DNA of 8,971 nt from CAZAMT01 sp964486145 (GTDB lineage: Bacteria; Bacteroidota; Bacteroidia; Bacteroidales; JAAAOM01), in assembly GCA_964486145.1 (NCBI GenBank), contig CAZAMT010000162.1:1-8971 (forward strand), given 5' to 3'. The notes beneath the pieces are model-generated. The model saw nothing but the letters and a program-made list of their open reading frames with translations, was not told the DNA's origin and searched no databases. A program made the position numbers and the translations under genes. This document shows positions 1 through 7,584 of this stretch, piece by piece. Each line of letters opens with the position of its first letter. The first letter of the stretch is position 1.

Positions 1-37
1 GCCAATTGTCGGACAAGTTATCTGAGATAATTACTGA

Positions 38-114
38 GGCACACTGCGCTTTCGCGTAGCTTCAGCGGAGCAAGCAAGACCATGATTATCCCCGATAGCT
101 ATCGGTGGTGTGCC
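38..114. repeat. Structured non-coding block bounded by a 7-bp inverted repeat
   Basis: GGCACAC at 38-44 is exactly complementary to GTGTGCC at 108-114, so the two could close a long stem around about 63 bases. Inside lie a small hairpin (CGC-TTTC-GCG, 47-56) and a perfect 14-bp palindrome, CCGATAGCTATCGG (92-105). The block is richer in G and C than the surrounding DNA and all forward frames contain stops. No tRNA, riboswitch or protein is recognisable. It could be a REP-like intergenic repeat, a transcription terminator of an upstream gene, or an untranslated leader of the PorZ-like gene that starts 33 bases later. The repeats are seen directly; the role is unknown. Confidence 0.45.
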
Positions 115-146
115 AAATATGAGGCGTAATCACAATTTTTAAACAG

Positions 147-2450
147 ATGACACATATTATCCGATCAATTTTTCTCTTCGCAACCATTTTTCAGGCAACC
201 AATGCTTTTTCGCAATTAGCAAACGGCGAATGGAGAGATCATCTTGCATACATCAAAGGTATTGGTATAGCTGCATTTGAACACAAAGTATTTTGTGCGT
301 CTTCCAGCGGCATTTTTTATTTCGATAAAAGAGACCAGTCCATCACCAAAATTTCAAAAGTAAATGGATTAAATGACGCAGGAATTACCAGAATTGGAGC
401 AGATGCCGAAACAGGACATTTAATTATTGCATACAAAAATGGTGGAATCGATATTTTCAATAATAAAGAGTTTTTTTACCTGACTGATATCAAAAGGAAA
501 AACATTCTCGGTGACAAGCAAATCAACAAAATTGTTATCCATGACCAACTGGCCTATCTTGCCACAGGCTTTGGAATAGTTGTACTTGACTACCTGAAAA
601 GAGAAATCAGAGATACCTATATTTTTGGGCCTGATGGAACCAATATTACGGTTAATGATATAGAAATAATTGATAACCAAATCTATGCGGCTACTGCCAA
701 AGGCATTTATCTTGCAGATTTAACAAATCCCAACCTGGTGAATTATAATTTCTGGGATATTTTAACTGCTTTGCCCTTCCCTAACGGAAATTACAGTCAT
801 ATTGAGATTTCACCGGACAAAAGCCACTGGTTTGCTGCGCTTAGAAATGAGGATAACAATAAAGATGATATCTATTATTTACAAAACGATACGTGGTCTG
901 TTTGGGAAAATGATCTGAACGAGCGATATCATGATTTTTTTATTTACAACAACCTTGTTTATTATATTACTTTCGGTGCTGTCACCGAATACAACCTGTC
1001 AACTGGTACCCAGCGAAAACTGTGGGGAGGACTCCCAAGGCAGGCCATGCTCATTGATGATGAGGTATGGGCTGCAGATTTAAAACTAGGGTTGGTTCAG
1101 TTCATGCCGGGTAACAGGATTGAGTATGCTCCGAATGGACCCAACAGCAATGAAGTGCACGACATCAATATTAACAGCACCCAGGTTTTAACTGCAAAAG
1201 GTTCTGTTACATCAAATTACAATAATGTATATTTTTCATGCGAATTTTTCAAATTTAAGGATGAAAAATGGTCCAGTTATATTATCCCGAAAGCACGCGA
1301 TGCTGTCACAATAGTTTCAAACCCCAGAGATCCCAATCATTTTTACGGAGGTACATGGGGCCATGGTATTTACGAGTATCGAAACAATGAGTTGGTTGAC
1401 AGCTTTACTATTAACAATTTCGAAAGACACACGTTACAAACCATTTTTCAGAATCAAAACTTTATTCGAATCGGCGGAATGGCATTTGACAGGGATGGTA
1501 ACCTCTGGGTTACCAATGCCGGTGTTGAAAATACCCTATCAGTGCGGAACACAGAAGGTAATTGGACTGCTTTTAAATACGATGATATGGTTGAAGCTCC
1601 AAATGTAGCAGACATTATCGTTACCAAAAGTAACCACAAATGGGTACAGATTCCGAATGGAGAAGGTTTATTTGTTTTTAATGATAACGGCACCATTGAT
1701 GATGAATCGGATGACCAGGCGCGTAAACTTAGCGTCATCGACAGAGACGATAACAAATCGTTCAATGATGTATACTCCCTGGCTGAGGATTTAGACGGCG
1801 ATATATGGGTGGGTACGAACCAGGGTCCGCTGGTTTACTATAATCCGGAATCGGTTTTCGATGATGCAAATATTCTTGCTGACCGCATAGTATTGCCCAT
1901 TGAAATTGCCGGGGAAGGAAGCTATTTGCTATCAAACTCAACCATTACATCGATAGCAGTTGACGGAGCAAATAGAAAATGGTTGGGAACAGCGCATTCG
2001 GGTGCATTTTTGATGTCAGCAAACGGAAAGAAAGAAATCCATCATTTTACGGAAGACAACAGCCCTTTACTTTCCAACCAAATAAAAAAAATTGCCATTA
2101 ACCATGAAAATGGTGAAGTATTTTTTGCAACACTCGAAGGAATGGTATCATACATGGGTGATGCCACTGGTGCCGGAGAGTTTTTTGAGAATGTGTATGT
2201 GTTTCCAAATCCTGTCCGGGAAGATTATACAGGTGATATTACAATCACCGGTTTGGCCCGTGATGTCAATGTGAAAATTACCGATATTTCAGGCAACATT
2301 GTATACGAAACAACAGCCCTCGGCGGTCAGGCAATCTGGAATGGTAAAAATTTTGACAATCAAAAAGTTCAAACAGGAGTGTACCTGGTATTCTGTACTT
2401 CCGATGACGGTTTGCAAACACATGTAACAAAACTCTTGTTTATTCATTAA
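147..2450 (+). CDS. porZ: PorZ-like type IX secretion system beta-propeller protein
   Basis: This is a 767-residue secreted protein. It begins with a signal peptide (hydrophobic core about 8-17, likely cleavage after the T-N-A at 18-20), followed by GEWRDHLAY, which resembles the start of mature PorZ proteins. The body has repeated beta-propeller blades of the two-component-regulator type, for example GNLWVTNAG near 450 and GDIWVGTNQG near 552. The C-terminal domain (about 680-767) is a type IX sorting domain, with PNPV at 687-690, a TDISGNIVY segment, a GGQAIWNGKN segment and a GVYLV strand near the end. In Porphyromonas gingivalis, PorZ (of similar length) is a surface member of the PorU-PorV-PorQ-PorZ attachment complex, which processes type IX cargo and anchors it to A-type LPS. 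Overall architecture, length and the CTD support PorZ; a different propeller protein with a sorting domain is the alternative. The ATG at 147 precedes a good signal peptide. The stop overlaps the start of recO by one base. Confidence 0.82.
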   Translation: MTHIIRSIFLFATIFQATNAFSQLANGEWRDHLAYIKGIGIAAFEHKVFCASSSGIFYFDKRDQSITKISKVNGLNDAGITRIGADAETGHLIIAYKNGGIDIFNNKEFFYLTDIKRKNILGDKQINKIVIHDQLAYLATGFGIVVLDYLKREIRDTYIFGPDGTNITVNDIEIIDNQIYAATAKGIYLADLTNPNLVNYNFWDILTALPFPNGNYSHIEISPDKSHWFAALRNEDNNKDDIYYLQNDTWSVWENDLNERYHDFFIYNNLVYYITFGAVTEYNLSTGTQRKLWGGLPRQAMLIDDEVWAADLKLGLVQFMPGNRIEYAPNGPNSNEVHDININSTQVLTAKGSVTSNYNNVYFSCEFFKFKDEKWSSYIIPKARDAVTIVSNPRDPNHFYGGTWGHGIYEYRNNELVDSFTINNFERHTLQTIFQNQNFIRIGGMAFDRDGNLWVTNAGVENTLSVRNTEGNWTAFKYDDMVEAPNVADIIVTKSNHKWVQIPNGEGLFVFNDNGTIDDESDDQARKLSVIDRDDNKSFNDVYSLAEDLDGDIWVGTNQGPLVYYNPESVFDDANILADRIVLPIEIAGEGSYLLSNSTITSIAVDGANRKWLGTAHSGAFLMSANGKKEIHHFTEDNSPLLSNQIKKIAINHENGEVFFATLEGMVSYMGDATGAGEFFENVYVFPNPVREDYTGDITITGLARDVNVKITDISGNIVYETTALGGQAIWNGKNFDNQKVQTGVYLVFCTSDDGLQTHVTKLLFIH

Positions 2451-3178
2451 TGTTTGAAACTACCCGCGGTATAGTATTAAAATCCATCCGACACAAGGAG
2501 AAAAATTACATTCTTCAGGTGTATACACAAAATCATGGCAGGCTTACATTTATTTTGCATGGAGTAAGCACGAAGAAAAAAAATAAACTCAGTTACCTTT
2601 CCATGCTGCAGCCGCTAACTTTTGTTGAAATCGCTTTTAACTATAAAACCAACAAGGAAATACAAGTCATTAAAGAAATACAATGCCCCCAACCCTATCA
2701 GAGTGTGCCATTTGATATTAAAAAAAGTTCCATCGCTTTGTTTATATCCGAGGTACTGGTTAAATGCCTGCACGAAGAAGAGATGAACCCGAAACTATAC
2801 AAATTTCTCGAAATATCATTTAGCTCATTGGATACAAGTATTGACGATACCGTTAATTTTCACCTACTGTTTGTATTTAAATTAACGCGTTATCTTGGTT
2901 TTTATCCAACCAATAATTTCGATAACATCCATAGATTTTTTAATTTGAAGAAAGGCGAATTTGTAGATATATACAACGTATCATCTTGTTTGAATGACAT
3001 ATACAGCGTTTATTTTAATAACTTGTTTACATTAAGCATAAATGATGTCCACAAAATCAAACTAACCAAAACAGAAAAATACAAATTGCTGGAATCCTTA
3101 ATGAAATATTACACGATTCATTTATATAATATGAATAATATCAAATCTTTACCTGTATTACTTGATGTTTTTAGTTAG
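2450..3178 (+). CDS. recO: DNA repair protein RecO
   Basis: RecO is a cytoplasmic recombination mediator: with RecR (and RecF) it loads RecA onto SSB-coated single-stranded DNA in gap repair. The 242-residue length is normal for the family. The N-terminal OB-fold is recognisable (RGIVLKSIRHKEKNYILQVY from residue 6, then a G-R-L-T segment and a basic STKKKNK stretch). The helical C-terminal part includes LTRYLGFYP at 145-153 and ends with SLPVLLDVF at 233-241, a typical ending in Bacteroidota RecO. The four-cysteine zinc finger found in many RecO proteins is absent after the LGFYP segment, where no CxxC pair is seen. The start ATG shares its A with the TAA stop of the upstream gene (TAATG), so translation is probably coupled and the two genes are probably co-transcribed. 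The carotenoid operon runs towards it from the other strand, 73 bases away. Confidence 0.93.
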   Translation: MFETTRGIVLKSIRHKEKNYILQVYTQNHGRLTFILHGVSTKKKNKLSYLSMLQPLTFVEIAFNYKTNKEIQVIKEIQCPQPYQSVPFDIKKSSIALFISEVLVKCLHEEEMNPKLYKFLEISFSSLDTSIDDTVNFHLLFVFKLTRYLGFYPTNNFDNIHRFFNLKKGEFVDIYNVSSCLNDIYSVYFNNLFTLSINDVHKIKLTKTEKYKLLESLMKYYTIHLYNMNNIKSLPVLLDVFS

Positions 3179-3251
3179 GTTCCGTCTATTACGAACTGCG
3201 CCAGTATGCTCTTTTCTTGATTAAATTTTTATTTTTGTTGACTTCCGTAGC

Positions 3252-3956
3252 CTACGATTTACTGAATTTTCTTCGAAAAACCTTCTCGTAAAAAATAAGG
3301 TTGATGTATAACAGTAAAAAGCCGTAAACGCTATCTTCCACAGGAATGGTAAAAATTCTTATCCCAATAATTTCATTTTCATTATACCACACGATGGGTT
3401 CATCCACCATTGAACCGGTAAGTAATCCGTTAACAATGAAAAACGGAACCAGGATAACGAGATAGGAAGGGAAAAAATACCGAAGGAAAGTAGCTGCACG
3501 TAATAATTTAGGTACAGCTAATAATGTTGCTGTGAAAATGAATGTTATGGATGTATATAAATTGTTAAGATATAAGATTCCCAATACAAATAAAACAATT
3601 GAAAGGATGATTGACACGACATTTGAATTCCTGATGGTCAAACCATCATCCGGAAAGTATGCTTTATAAACTTCATAAGTGAAAATGCACGCATAGGGAA
3701 TTGTAAAAAAGAACAGCACCTCTTCCATCGGCAGATGAATGATATCAATTCCTGTAAGATACCTTTCATTAAAACCCCAAACTGCATATTTGGTAAAAAA
3801 AACATCCCAGGCAACAAAAATAAATGCGGTGATTATGAGCGATGGAAAGAGCCTGTAAAACTGTTTGTAAAAAGCCACTTTTTTATCAAAACTCAATAAA
3901 AAGGGAGGCAATACTGCTGCTATGTTTATAATCAGGTAAGCATATTGTTCTTTCAC
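3252..3956 (-). CDS. crtYcd: Lycopene cyclase, CrtYcd-type (two fused cyclase domains)
   Basis: This 234-residue integral membrane protein is a carotenoid cyclase that forms beta-ionone rings on lycopene, giving gamma- and beta-carotene. It contains two copies of the short lycopene cyclase domain, equivalent to the separate CrtYc and CrtYd subunits of actinobacteria and to the fused domain of fungal bifunctional enzymes. The first copy carries WDVFFT at 50-55 and the key acidic motif PMEE at 76-79; the second carries PVED at 205-208. About six or seven hydrophobic membrane segments are visible. It is unrelated to the FAD-dependent CrtY/CrtL cyclases. The start codon is GTG, with GTGA shared with the crtZ stop (a four-base overlap), so translation is probably coupled to crtZ. 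It is the last gene of the operon. Whether it makes one ring or two per lycopene cannot be told from sequence. Confidence 0.88.
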   Translation of the reverse strand: MKEQYAYLIINIAAVLPPFLLSFDKKVAFYKQFYRLFPSLIITAFIFVAWDVFFTKYAVWGFNERYLTGIDIIHLPMEEVLFFFTIPYACIFTYEVYKAYFPDDGLTIRNSNVVSIILSIVLFVLGILYLNNLYTSITFIFTATLLAVPKLLRAATFLRYFFPSYLVILVPFFIVNGLLTGSMVDEPIVWYNENEIIGIRIFTIPVEDSVYGFLLLYINLIFYEKVFRRKFSKS

Positions 3957-4414
3957 TGTATCTTCTGTCTTTTAATCCGTTCCTCTTTAAAATACTTCCA
4001 GGGTACCATAAACAAAAATCCATAATTTTTTTTACCGGCATGGTGATCATAATGTGCCTTTATGATGCTATTGAAATACCAACTGTCTGCCTTTCCAAAT
4101 ATTTTTAGCCGCTGGTGTACCAATACATCGTGGTAAAGAAAATATGCCAGCCCGTATAATGCAATTCCCAAACCGATCCAAAACACCACGTTTAATTCTT
4201 GTGAACCAATGATAATCAGAACAATACTGGGCATAGCAAAAATTAAAGCAAACAAATCATTCTTTTCAAGCTTATTGCGGTGAGGTCGATGATGATCTTT
4301 ATGCAACACCCACAAAAACCCATGCATCACATATTTATGAGTAAACCACGCGGTAAACTCCATAAATATAAATGTAAGAATAACAATACTTGCAATTAAT
4401 ATCCATGACATCAT
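3953..4414 (-). CDS. crtZ: Beta-carotene 3-hydroxylase CrtZ
   Basis: CrtZ is a membrane di-iron oxygenase that hydroxylates beta-ionone rings at carbon 3, turning beta-carotene into cryptoxanthin and zeaxanthin. The 153-residue protein shows the full histidine set of the family: H26-x4-H31, H38-x2-H41-H42, H95-x4-H100 and H121-x2-H124-H125. Hydrophobic segments lie at about 3-24 and 54-94, so the iron ligands face the cytoplasm as in fatty acid hydroxylase relatives. The gene starts with two consecutive ATG codons (4414 and 4411); either is possible. It follows crtB by 65 bases with no convincing terminator, and its TGA stop overlaps the GTG start of the cyclase by four bases. Confidence 0.95.
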   Translation of the reverse strand: MMSWILIASIVILTFIFMEFTAWFTHKYVMHGFLWVLHKDHHRPHRNKLEKNDLFALIFAMPSIVLIIIGSQELNVVFWIGLGIALYGLAYFLYHDVLVHQRLKIFGKADSWYFNSIIKAHYDHHAGKKNYGFLFMVPWKYFKEERIKRQKIQ

Positions 4415-4479
4415 TTGTATCGATTTAAGTAATTATTTATTTCTATAATCGTAACAAAACAAGCTTTGTAATGGTTTAT

Positions 4480-5316
4480 TTAAATTAAATTAAATTTAAA
4501 CCTGACATATGAATTTAAGAAAAGCAAATACTTGCGTGGGTTGGAAATTCGTATTCTCTTTTTCATCACTTTCGCTGGTGTTGTTTTGCGAATTTTAGTA
4601 AACAACCCATGGAAATATATATAGGCCATATACACTCCGAACCTTGCACTGCTGGGTAACATTCGTATTCCTTCCAGACCATGTTTGAAGTCTTCTTCAA
4701 TGTCATCTTCAATCTGCCGCTTTACCATTTTATTGAAATTGTTCAGATCCACATTTGGAAAATATGTGCGCCCCAGGTTATAAAAATCTGCATTCAAATC
4801 CCTTAAAAAATTAATTTTTTGGAATGCAGAGCCCAGGCTCATTGCATATGGTTTTAATTTGATATACAGCTCATCGTTGCCTTCACAGAACACTTTCAGG
4901 CACATGAGACCAACCACCTCGGCCGATCCCAGAATATAATCTTTGTATCCTTTATTATCGTACTTTTTCTTTTGCAAATCCATCTCCATGCTATTCAGAA
5001 ATAAATCCACAAGCTCCCTGTTAATACCATATTTATGATACACATGCTGAAAGCTATTCAAAATTGGATTCAGGCTTATCCCGTCATTTATAGCATTGTC
5101 CACATCCCTGAGAAATTCCTGAAACAGTTTTTGCCTATCATAACCATGAAATGTATCTACAACTTCATCGCCCAATCGAACAAATCCATAGATTGCATAA
5201 ATGGGATTATGAAATTTGTGATTCAGAAACCTGATTCCCATTGAAAAAGATGTACTGTAAGATTTTGTTATAATCTTACTGGTTTTAAGCGATACTGTGT
5301 CGAACAACTCTTTCAT
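4480..5316 (-). CDS. crtB: Phytoene synthase CrtB
   Basis: CrtB condenses two geranylgeranyl diphosphates head to head, through prephytoene diphosphate, into 15-cis-phytoene, the first committed step to C40 carotenoids. The 278-residue protein has the squalene/phytoene synthase fold signatures: KSYSTSFSMG near 18-27, the first magnesium-binding aspartate motif DEVVD at 50-54, YILGSAEVVGLMCL at 127-140 and the second aspartate motif DLNAD at 173-177, followed by GRTYFP. The gene overlaps the 3' end of crtI by 32 bases. This start is preferred because the N terminus (MKELFDTVSLKTSK) aligns with the usual beginning of Bacteroidota CrtB, and a later start would cut into the fold. No strong Shine-Dalgarno sequence precedes it; an A-rich stretch does. 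No GGPP synthase gene is in the window, so its substrate must come from elsewhere in the genome. Confidence 0.97.
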   Translation of the reverse strand: MKELFDTVSLKTSKIITKSYSTSFSMGIRFLNHKFHNPIYAIYGFVRLGDEVVDTFHGYDRQKLFQEFLRDVDNAINDGISLNPILNSFQHVYHKYGINRELVDLFLNSMEMDLQKKKYDNKGYKDYILGSAEVVGLMCLKVFCEGNDELYIKLKPYAMSLGSAFQKINFLRDLNADFYNLGRTYFPNVDLNNFNKMVKRQIEDDIEEDFKHGLEGIRMLPSSARFGVYMAYIYFHGLFTKIRKTTPAKVMKKRIRISNPRKYLLFLNSYVRFKFNLI

Positions 5317-6814
5317 TTTTCAACGACTTTTTTTGTTTATACGTACCTGTATCTCGCAATATTTGTTGAGCCGCAACCTGTCCTGAAACAATGGTTGGGG
5401 GAACACCCGGTCCGGGAGTGGTTAACTGACCTGCATAAAACAGGTTTTTTACCTTTCGGTTGTGCATTTTTGGCTTTAAAAAAGCTGTTTGCCTCAACGT
5501 GTTGGCAAGGCCATAGGCGTTGCCCCTGAACGAATTATAATCAGCAATAAAATCAGATTGCGCGTAAAATCTTTTAAAAATAATGTTATCACGCAATGAT
5601 TCGCCAATTATCTTCTCTATCCTCTCAATGGCTATATTGAAGTATTTTTCTTTAATTTCACTGGTATCGGTTAAACCCGGAGCTACCGGTATTAGCACGA
5701 TTAAGTTTTCATATCCTTCTGGTGCCGCAGCGGGATCTGTTTTGGAGGAACAGGACACATAGAGAGCCGGATCATTTGGCCATCGCGGATGTTCATAAAT
5801 TTCTTTCGCATGTTTTGCAAAATCCGTATCAAAAAATAAATTATGATGCAACAGATTCTTCACTTTCTTATTTAAACCAATGTAAAACAATAAAGCTGAC
5901 GGAGCCATCTCACGTGTTTCCCAGTAATTTTTGCTGTAATTTCTGTACTCAGTATCCATCAGGCTTTGTTCGATGTGATTATAATCTCCCGATGCAACCA
6001 GATAATCTGAGGTATGTTGCTTTTCATTTACCAAAACATGATTTACTTTACCGTTATTCACGTTGATTTTGTTTACCGGGGCATTAAAATAAAATTTAAC
6101 TCCAAAAGATTCTGCCAACTGTTGCATACCTTCAACAACCTTATACATCCCACCCATCGGATGCCATGTACCCAAAACAATATCAGCATAATTCATTAGA
6201 CTGTACAAGGCGGGTGTTTTTTGAGGGGTGGCACCCAGGAACAAAACAGGAAATTCGAGCAATTTCTGAAGTTTAAAATTACTGAAATTTTCAGAAACAT
6301 AAGATGAAATGGAACGGAAAAAATCAAGCCGGAATAATCCTGAAAGCAACTTTGGTTCCATAAACTCAAAAATTGATTTTGATGGTTTATGAATGACTTC
6401 ATTTATACCAATATTGTATTTGAATTCCGCATCCTTTAAAAATTTACGTAAGTTTTTGCTGCTTCCTGGTTCAATCGAATCAAACAAATTGTATATTTCA
6501 TCGAGATTTGCCGGTACATCAAAAAAATCATCTTTCCCGAAAAACATCCGGTAAGACGGATCTATTCTTTTGAGTTCATAGAAATCACTTACGGTATGGC
6601 CATATTTCTTAAAAAAACTTTCAAAAATATCAGGCATCCAGTACCATGTTGGCCCCATGTCAAATGTAAATCCATCCGCTGAAAAGTTGCGTGCACGGCC
6701 TCCTGCCTTCTCGTTCTTTTCAAATACTTCAACTTCCATACCCTGAGACGCAAGGGCAACTGCCGCAGATAATCCGGAGAAACCAGAACCTATAATCGCT
6801 GTCTTCTTATTCAT
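5285..6814 (-). CDS. crtI: Phytoene desaturase CrtI
   Basis: CrtI is an FAD-dependent, membrane-associated desaturase that converts phytoene to lycopene in up to four steps. The 509-residue protein begins with a dinucleotide-binding fold: GSGFSG at 9-14, E32 at the end of the second strand, and GGRAR at 38-42, followed by FDMGPTWY. Near the C terminus is the family signature AGQLTTPGPG at 461-470, followed by VPPTIVSGQ. A basic, poorly conserved tail of about 22 residues ends the protein and lies in the region overlapping crtB. It is the first gene of the crtI-crtB-crtZ-cyclase operon and is divergent from the CruF-like gene. The presence of a lycopene cyclase downstream supports phytoene-to-lycopene activity rather than the related roles of CrtD or CrtN, which share the fold. 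Confidence 0.97.
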   Translation of the reverse strand: MNKKTAIIGSGFSGLSAAVALASQGMEVEVFEKNEKAGGRARNFSADGFTFDMGPTWYWMPDIFESFFKKYGHTVSDFYELKRIDPSYRMFFGKDDFFDVPANLDEIYNLFDSIEPGSSKNLRKFLKDAEFKYNIGINEVIHKPSKSIFEFMEPKLLSGLFRLDFFRSISSYVSENFSNFKLQKLLEFPVLFLGATPQKTPALYSLMNYADIVLGTWHPMGGMYKVVEGMQQLAESFGVKFYFNAPVNKINVNNGKVNHVLVNEKQHTSDYLVASGDYNHIEQSLMDTEYRNYSKNYWETREMAPSALLFYIGLNKKVKNLLHHNLFFDTDFAKHAKEIYEHPRWPNDPALYVSCSSKTDPAAAPEGYENLIVLIPVAPGLTDTSEIKEKYFNIAIERIEKIIGESLRDNIIFKRFYAQSDFIADYNSFRGNAYGLANTLRQTAFLKPKMHNRKVKNLFYAGQLTTPGPGVPPTIVSGQVAAQQILRDTGTYKQKKSLKNERVVRHSIA

Positions 6815-6866
6815 GTTGAGGTTTTATTACAGACGAATGCTGCTTTATAATAAAATACTTGTTTTT

Positions 6867-6899
6867 TTGTAAGTGGAAAACAATACAAATTGATTTTTG
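6867..6899 (+). promoter_or_regulatory. Candidate promoter of the CruF-like gene and transporter
   Basis: TTG at 6867-6869 is followed after 22 bases by GATTTTTG (6892-6899), one base away from the Bacteroidota -7 element TAnnTTTG. Transcription would begin some 10 bases before the ATG at 6917, giving a very short leader. It overlaps the candidate crtI promoter on the other strand. The match is weak and the region is rich in T runs. Confidence 0.28.
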
Positions 6900-6917
6900 T
6901 TCAATATTTTTAAACAA
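6886..6917 (-). promoter_or_regulatory. Candidate promoter of the crtI operon
   Basis: On the minus strand, TTG (6917-6915) is followed after 21 bases by TCAATTTG (6893-6886). This differs by one base from the Bacteroidota -7 element TAnnTTTG, and the spacing falls in the range described for the group. It would give a leader of roughly 65 bases before the crtI ATG. The region is AT-rich and such matches arise easily, so this is a weak call. Confidence 0.28.
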
Positions 6918-6925
6918 TGTTTAAA
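6909..6925. promoter_or_regulatory. Inverted repeat spanning the CruF-like start codon, possible operator
   Basis: TTTAAAC (6909-6915) and GTTTAAA (6919-6925) form a perfect 7-bp inverted repeat with a three-base spacer. The ATG at 6917-6919 straddles the spacer and the right arm. The same bases also contain a direct repeat of TTTAAACA (6909-6916 and 6920-6927). The site lies at the upstream edge of the candidate crtI promoter. It could be an operator for the divergent genes or a weak hairpin over the start codon; chance in AT-rich DNA is also possible. Confidence 0.35.
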
Positions 6926-7573
6926 CATATATCAATGATAAAATTGAAAAATATTCATGCCCTCGTCATACTCTCAATTTTTTATTCCGTGGGAATTATG
7001 ATCCATGTTTTACCATCTTTTAAAGGCCTTGCACTAAAACTCACAGAACCGCAGTTACTCCTTGTTAATATCGGTATTTTGGCATGGCTTATTTATTTGA
7101 ATCCACAAAAATCGTTTGTCTCATGGCTTATTGGAGCATTTGTTTTCACGGTCAGTCTTGAAATTGTTGGGGTTAAAACAGGTCATGTTTTTGGAAACTA
7201 TCATTACGGTGATACCATGAATGTAAAGGTTTTGGGAGTGCCACTGGTCATTGGTCTGAATTGGATCATTCTTATCCTTGGTGGCTATAACCTTGCAAAA
7301 AAAATCAGTACAGGTTTAGCTTCCATTATATTATCCGGTCTTTTGGTTGTTGTATTCGATTTCGTTATGGAACCGGTTGCAATGGAACTGGATTACTGGC
7401 AGTGGCATGGAGGAATTATTCCTTTTCAAAATTACATTGTATGGTTTTTTATAACAATTATTCTTGTCAGTTTTATGAATAAATACAAGATTTACGTGGA
7501 TAATTTGATTTTACGCGGATATTTCATTATCCAGTTCATCTTCTTTTTATCTTTGCGGCTCTTTCTTTTATAA
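6917..7573 (+). CDS. CruF-like carotenoid biosynthesis membrane protein (DUF422 family)
   Basis: This 218-residue multi-pass membrane protein belongs to the carotenoid biosynthesis family DUF422 (Caroten_synth), which includes CruF, the carotenoid 1',2'-hydratase, and the archaeal bisanhydrobacterioruberin hydratase. Visible family features are E82-x2-G85-x3-G89 leading to FGNYHYG at 92-98, a GVP motif at 107-109 with W116, and D148-x3-E152-P153 leading to YWQWHGG from 160. Six or seven hydrophobic segments are present. A hydratase of this type would add a hydroxyl at the 1' position of an uncyclised psi end. The gene is divergent from crtI across 102 bases, which supports a carotenoid role. 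Met7 (6935) is an alternative start; neither has a clear ribosome binding site. Family membership is fairly sure; hydratase activity is inferred, because DUF422 proteins also occur beside ordinary zeaxanthin clusters. Confidence 0.84.
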   Translation: MFKHISMIKLKNIHALVILSIFYSVGIMIHVLPSFKGLALKLTEPQLLLVNIGILAWLIYLNPQKSFVSWLIGAFVFTVSLEIVGVKTGHVFGNYHYGDTMNVKVLGVPLVIGLNWIILILGGYNLAKKISTGLASIILSGLLVVVFDFVMEPVAMELDYWQWHGGIIPFQNYIVWFFITIILVSFMNKYKIYVDNLILRGYFIIQFIFFLSLRLFLL

Positions 7574-7584
7574 AGAGCACATTG

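Noticed and set aside
1..57. Possible end of an upstream gene at the left edge
   Set aside because: All three forward frames stop within 57 bases, and none of the short translations resembles a known C terminus, so none can be chosen.
107..115. GTGTGCCA occurs both near 108 and near 8944, hinting at flanking direct repeats of an inserted segment
   Set aside because: The shared run is only eight bases, the flanks differ, and genes such as recO lie between; chance is sufficient.
3179..3251. Possible bidirectional terminator between recO and the cyclase gene
   Set aside because: The gap is rich in T and A, but the only hairpin (CGTA-GCC-TACG, about 3246-3256) has a four-base-pair stem, overlaps the cyclase stop and is not followed by a T run in its direction.
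4415..4479. Separate promoter for crtZ in the crtB-crtZ gap
   Set aside because: No match to TAnnTTTG at a suitable distance from a TTG was found on the minus strand; the gap is simply AT-rich.
5722..6402. Open frames opposite and alongside crtI
   Set aside because: They lie wholly inside crtI, which has full-length family signatures, and their translations show no domain or start signal; they are shadows of the real gene.
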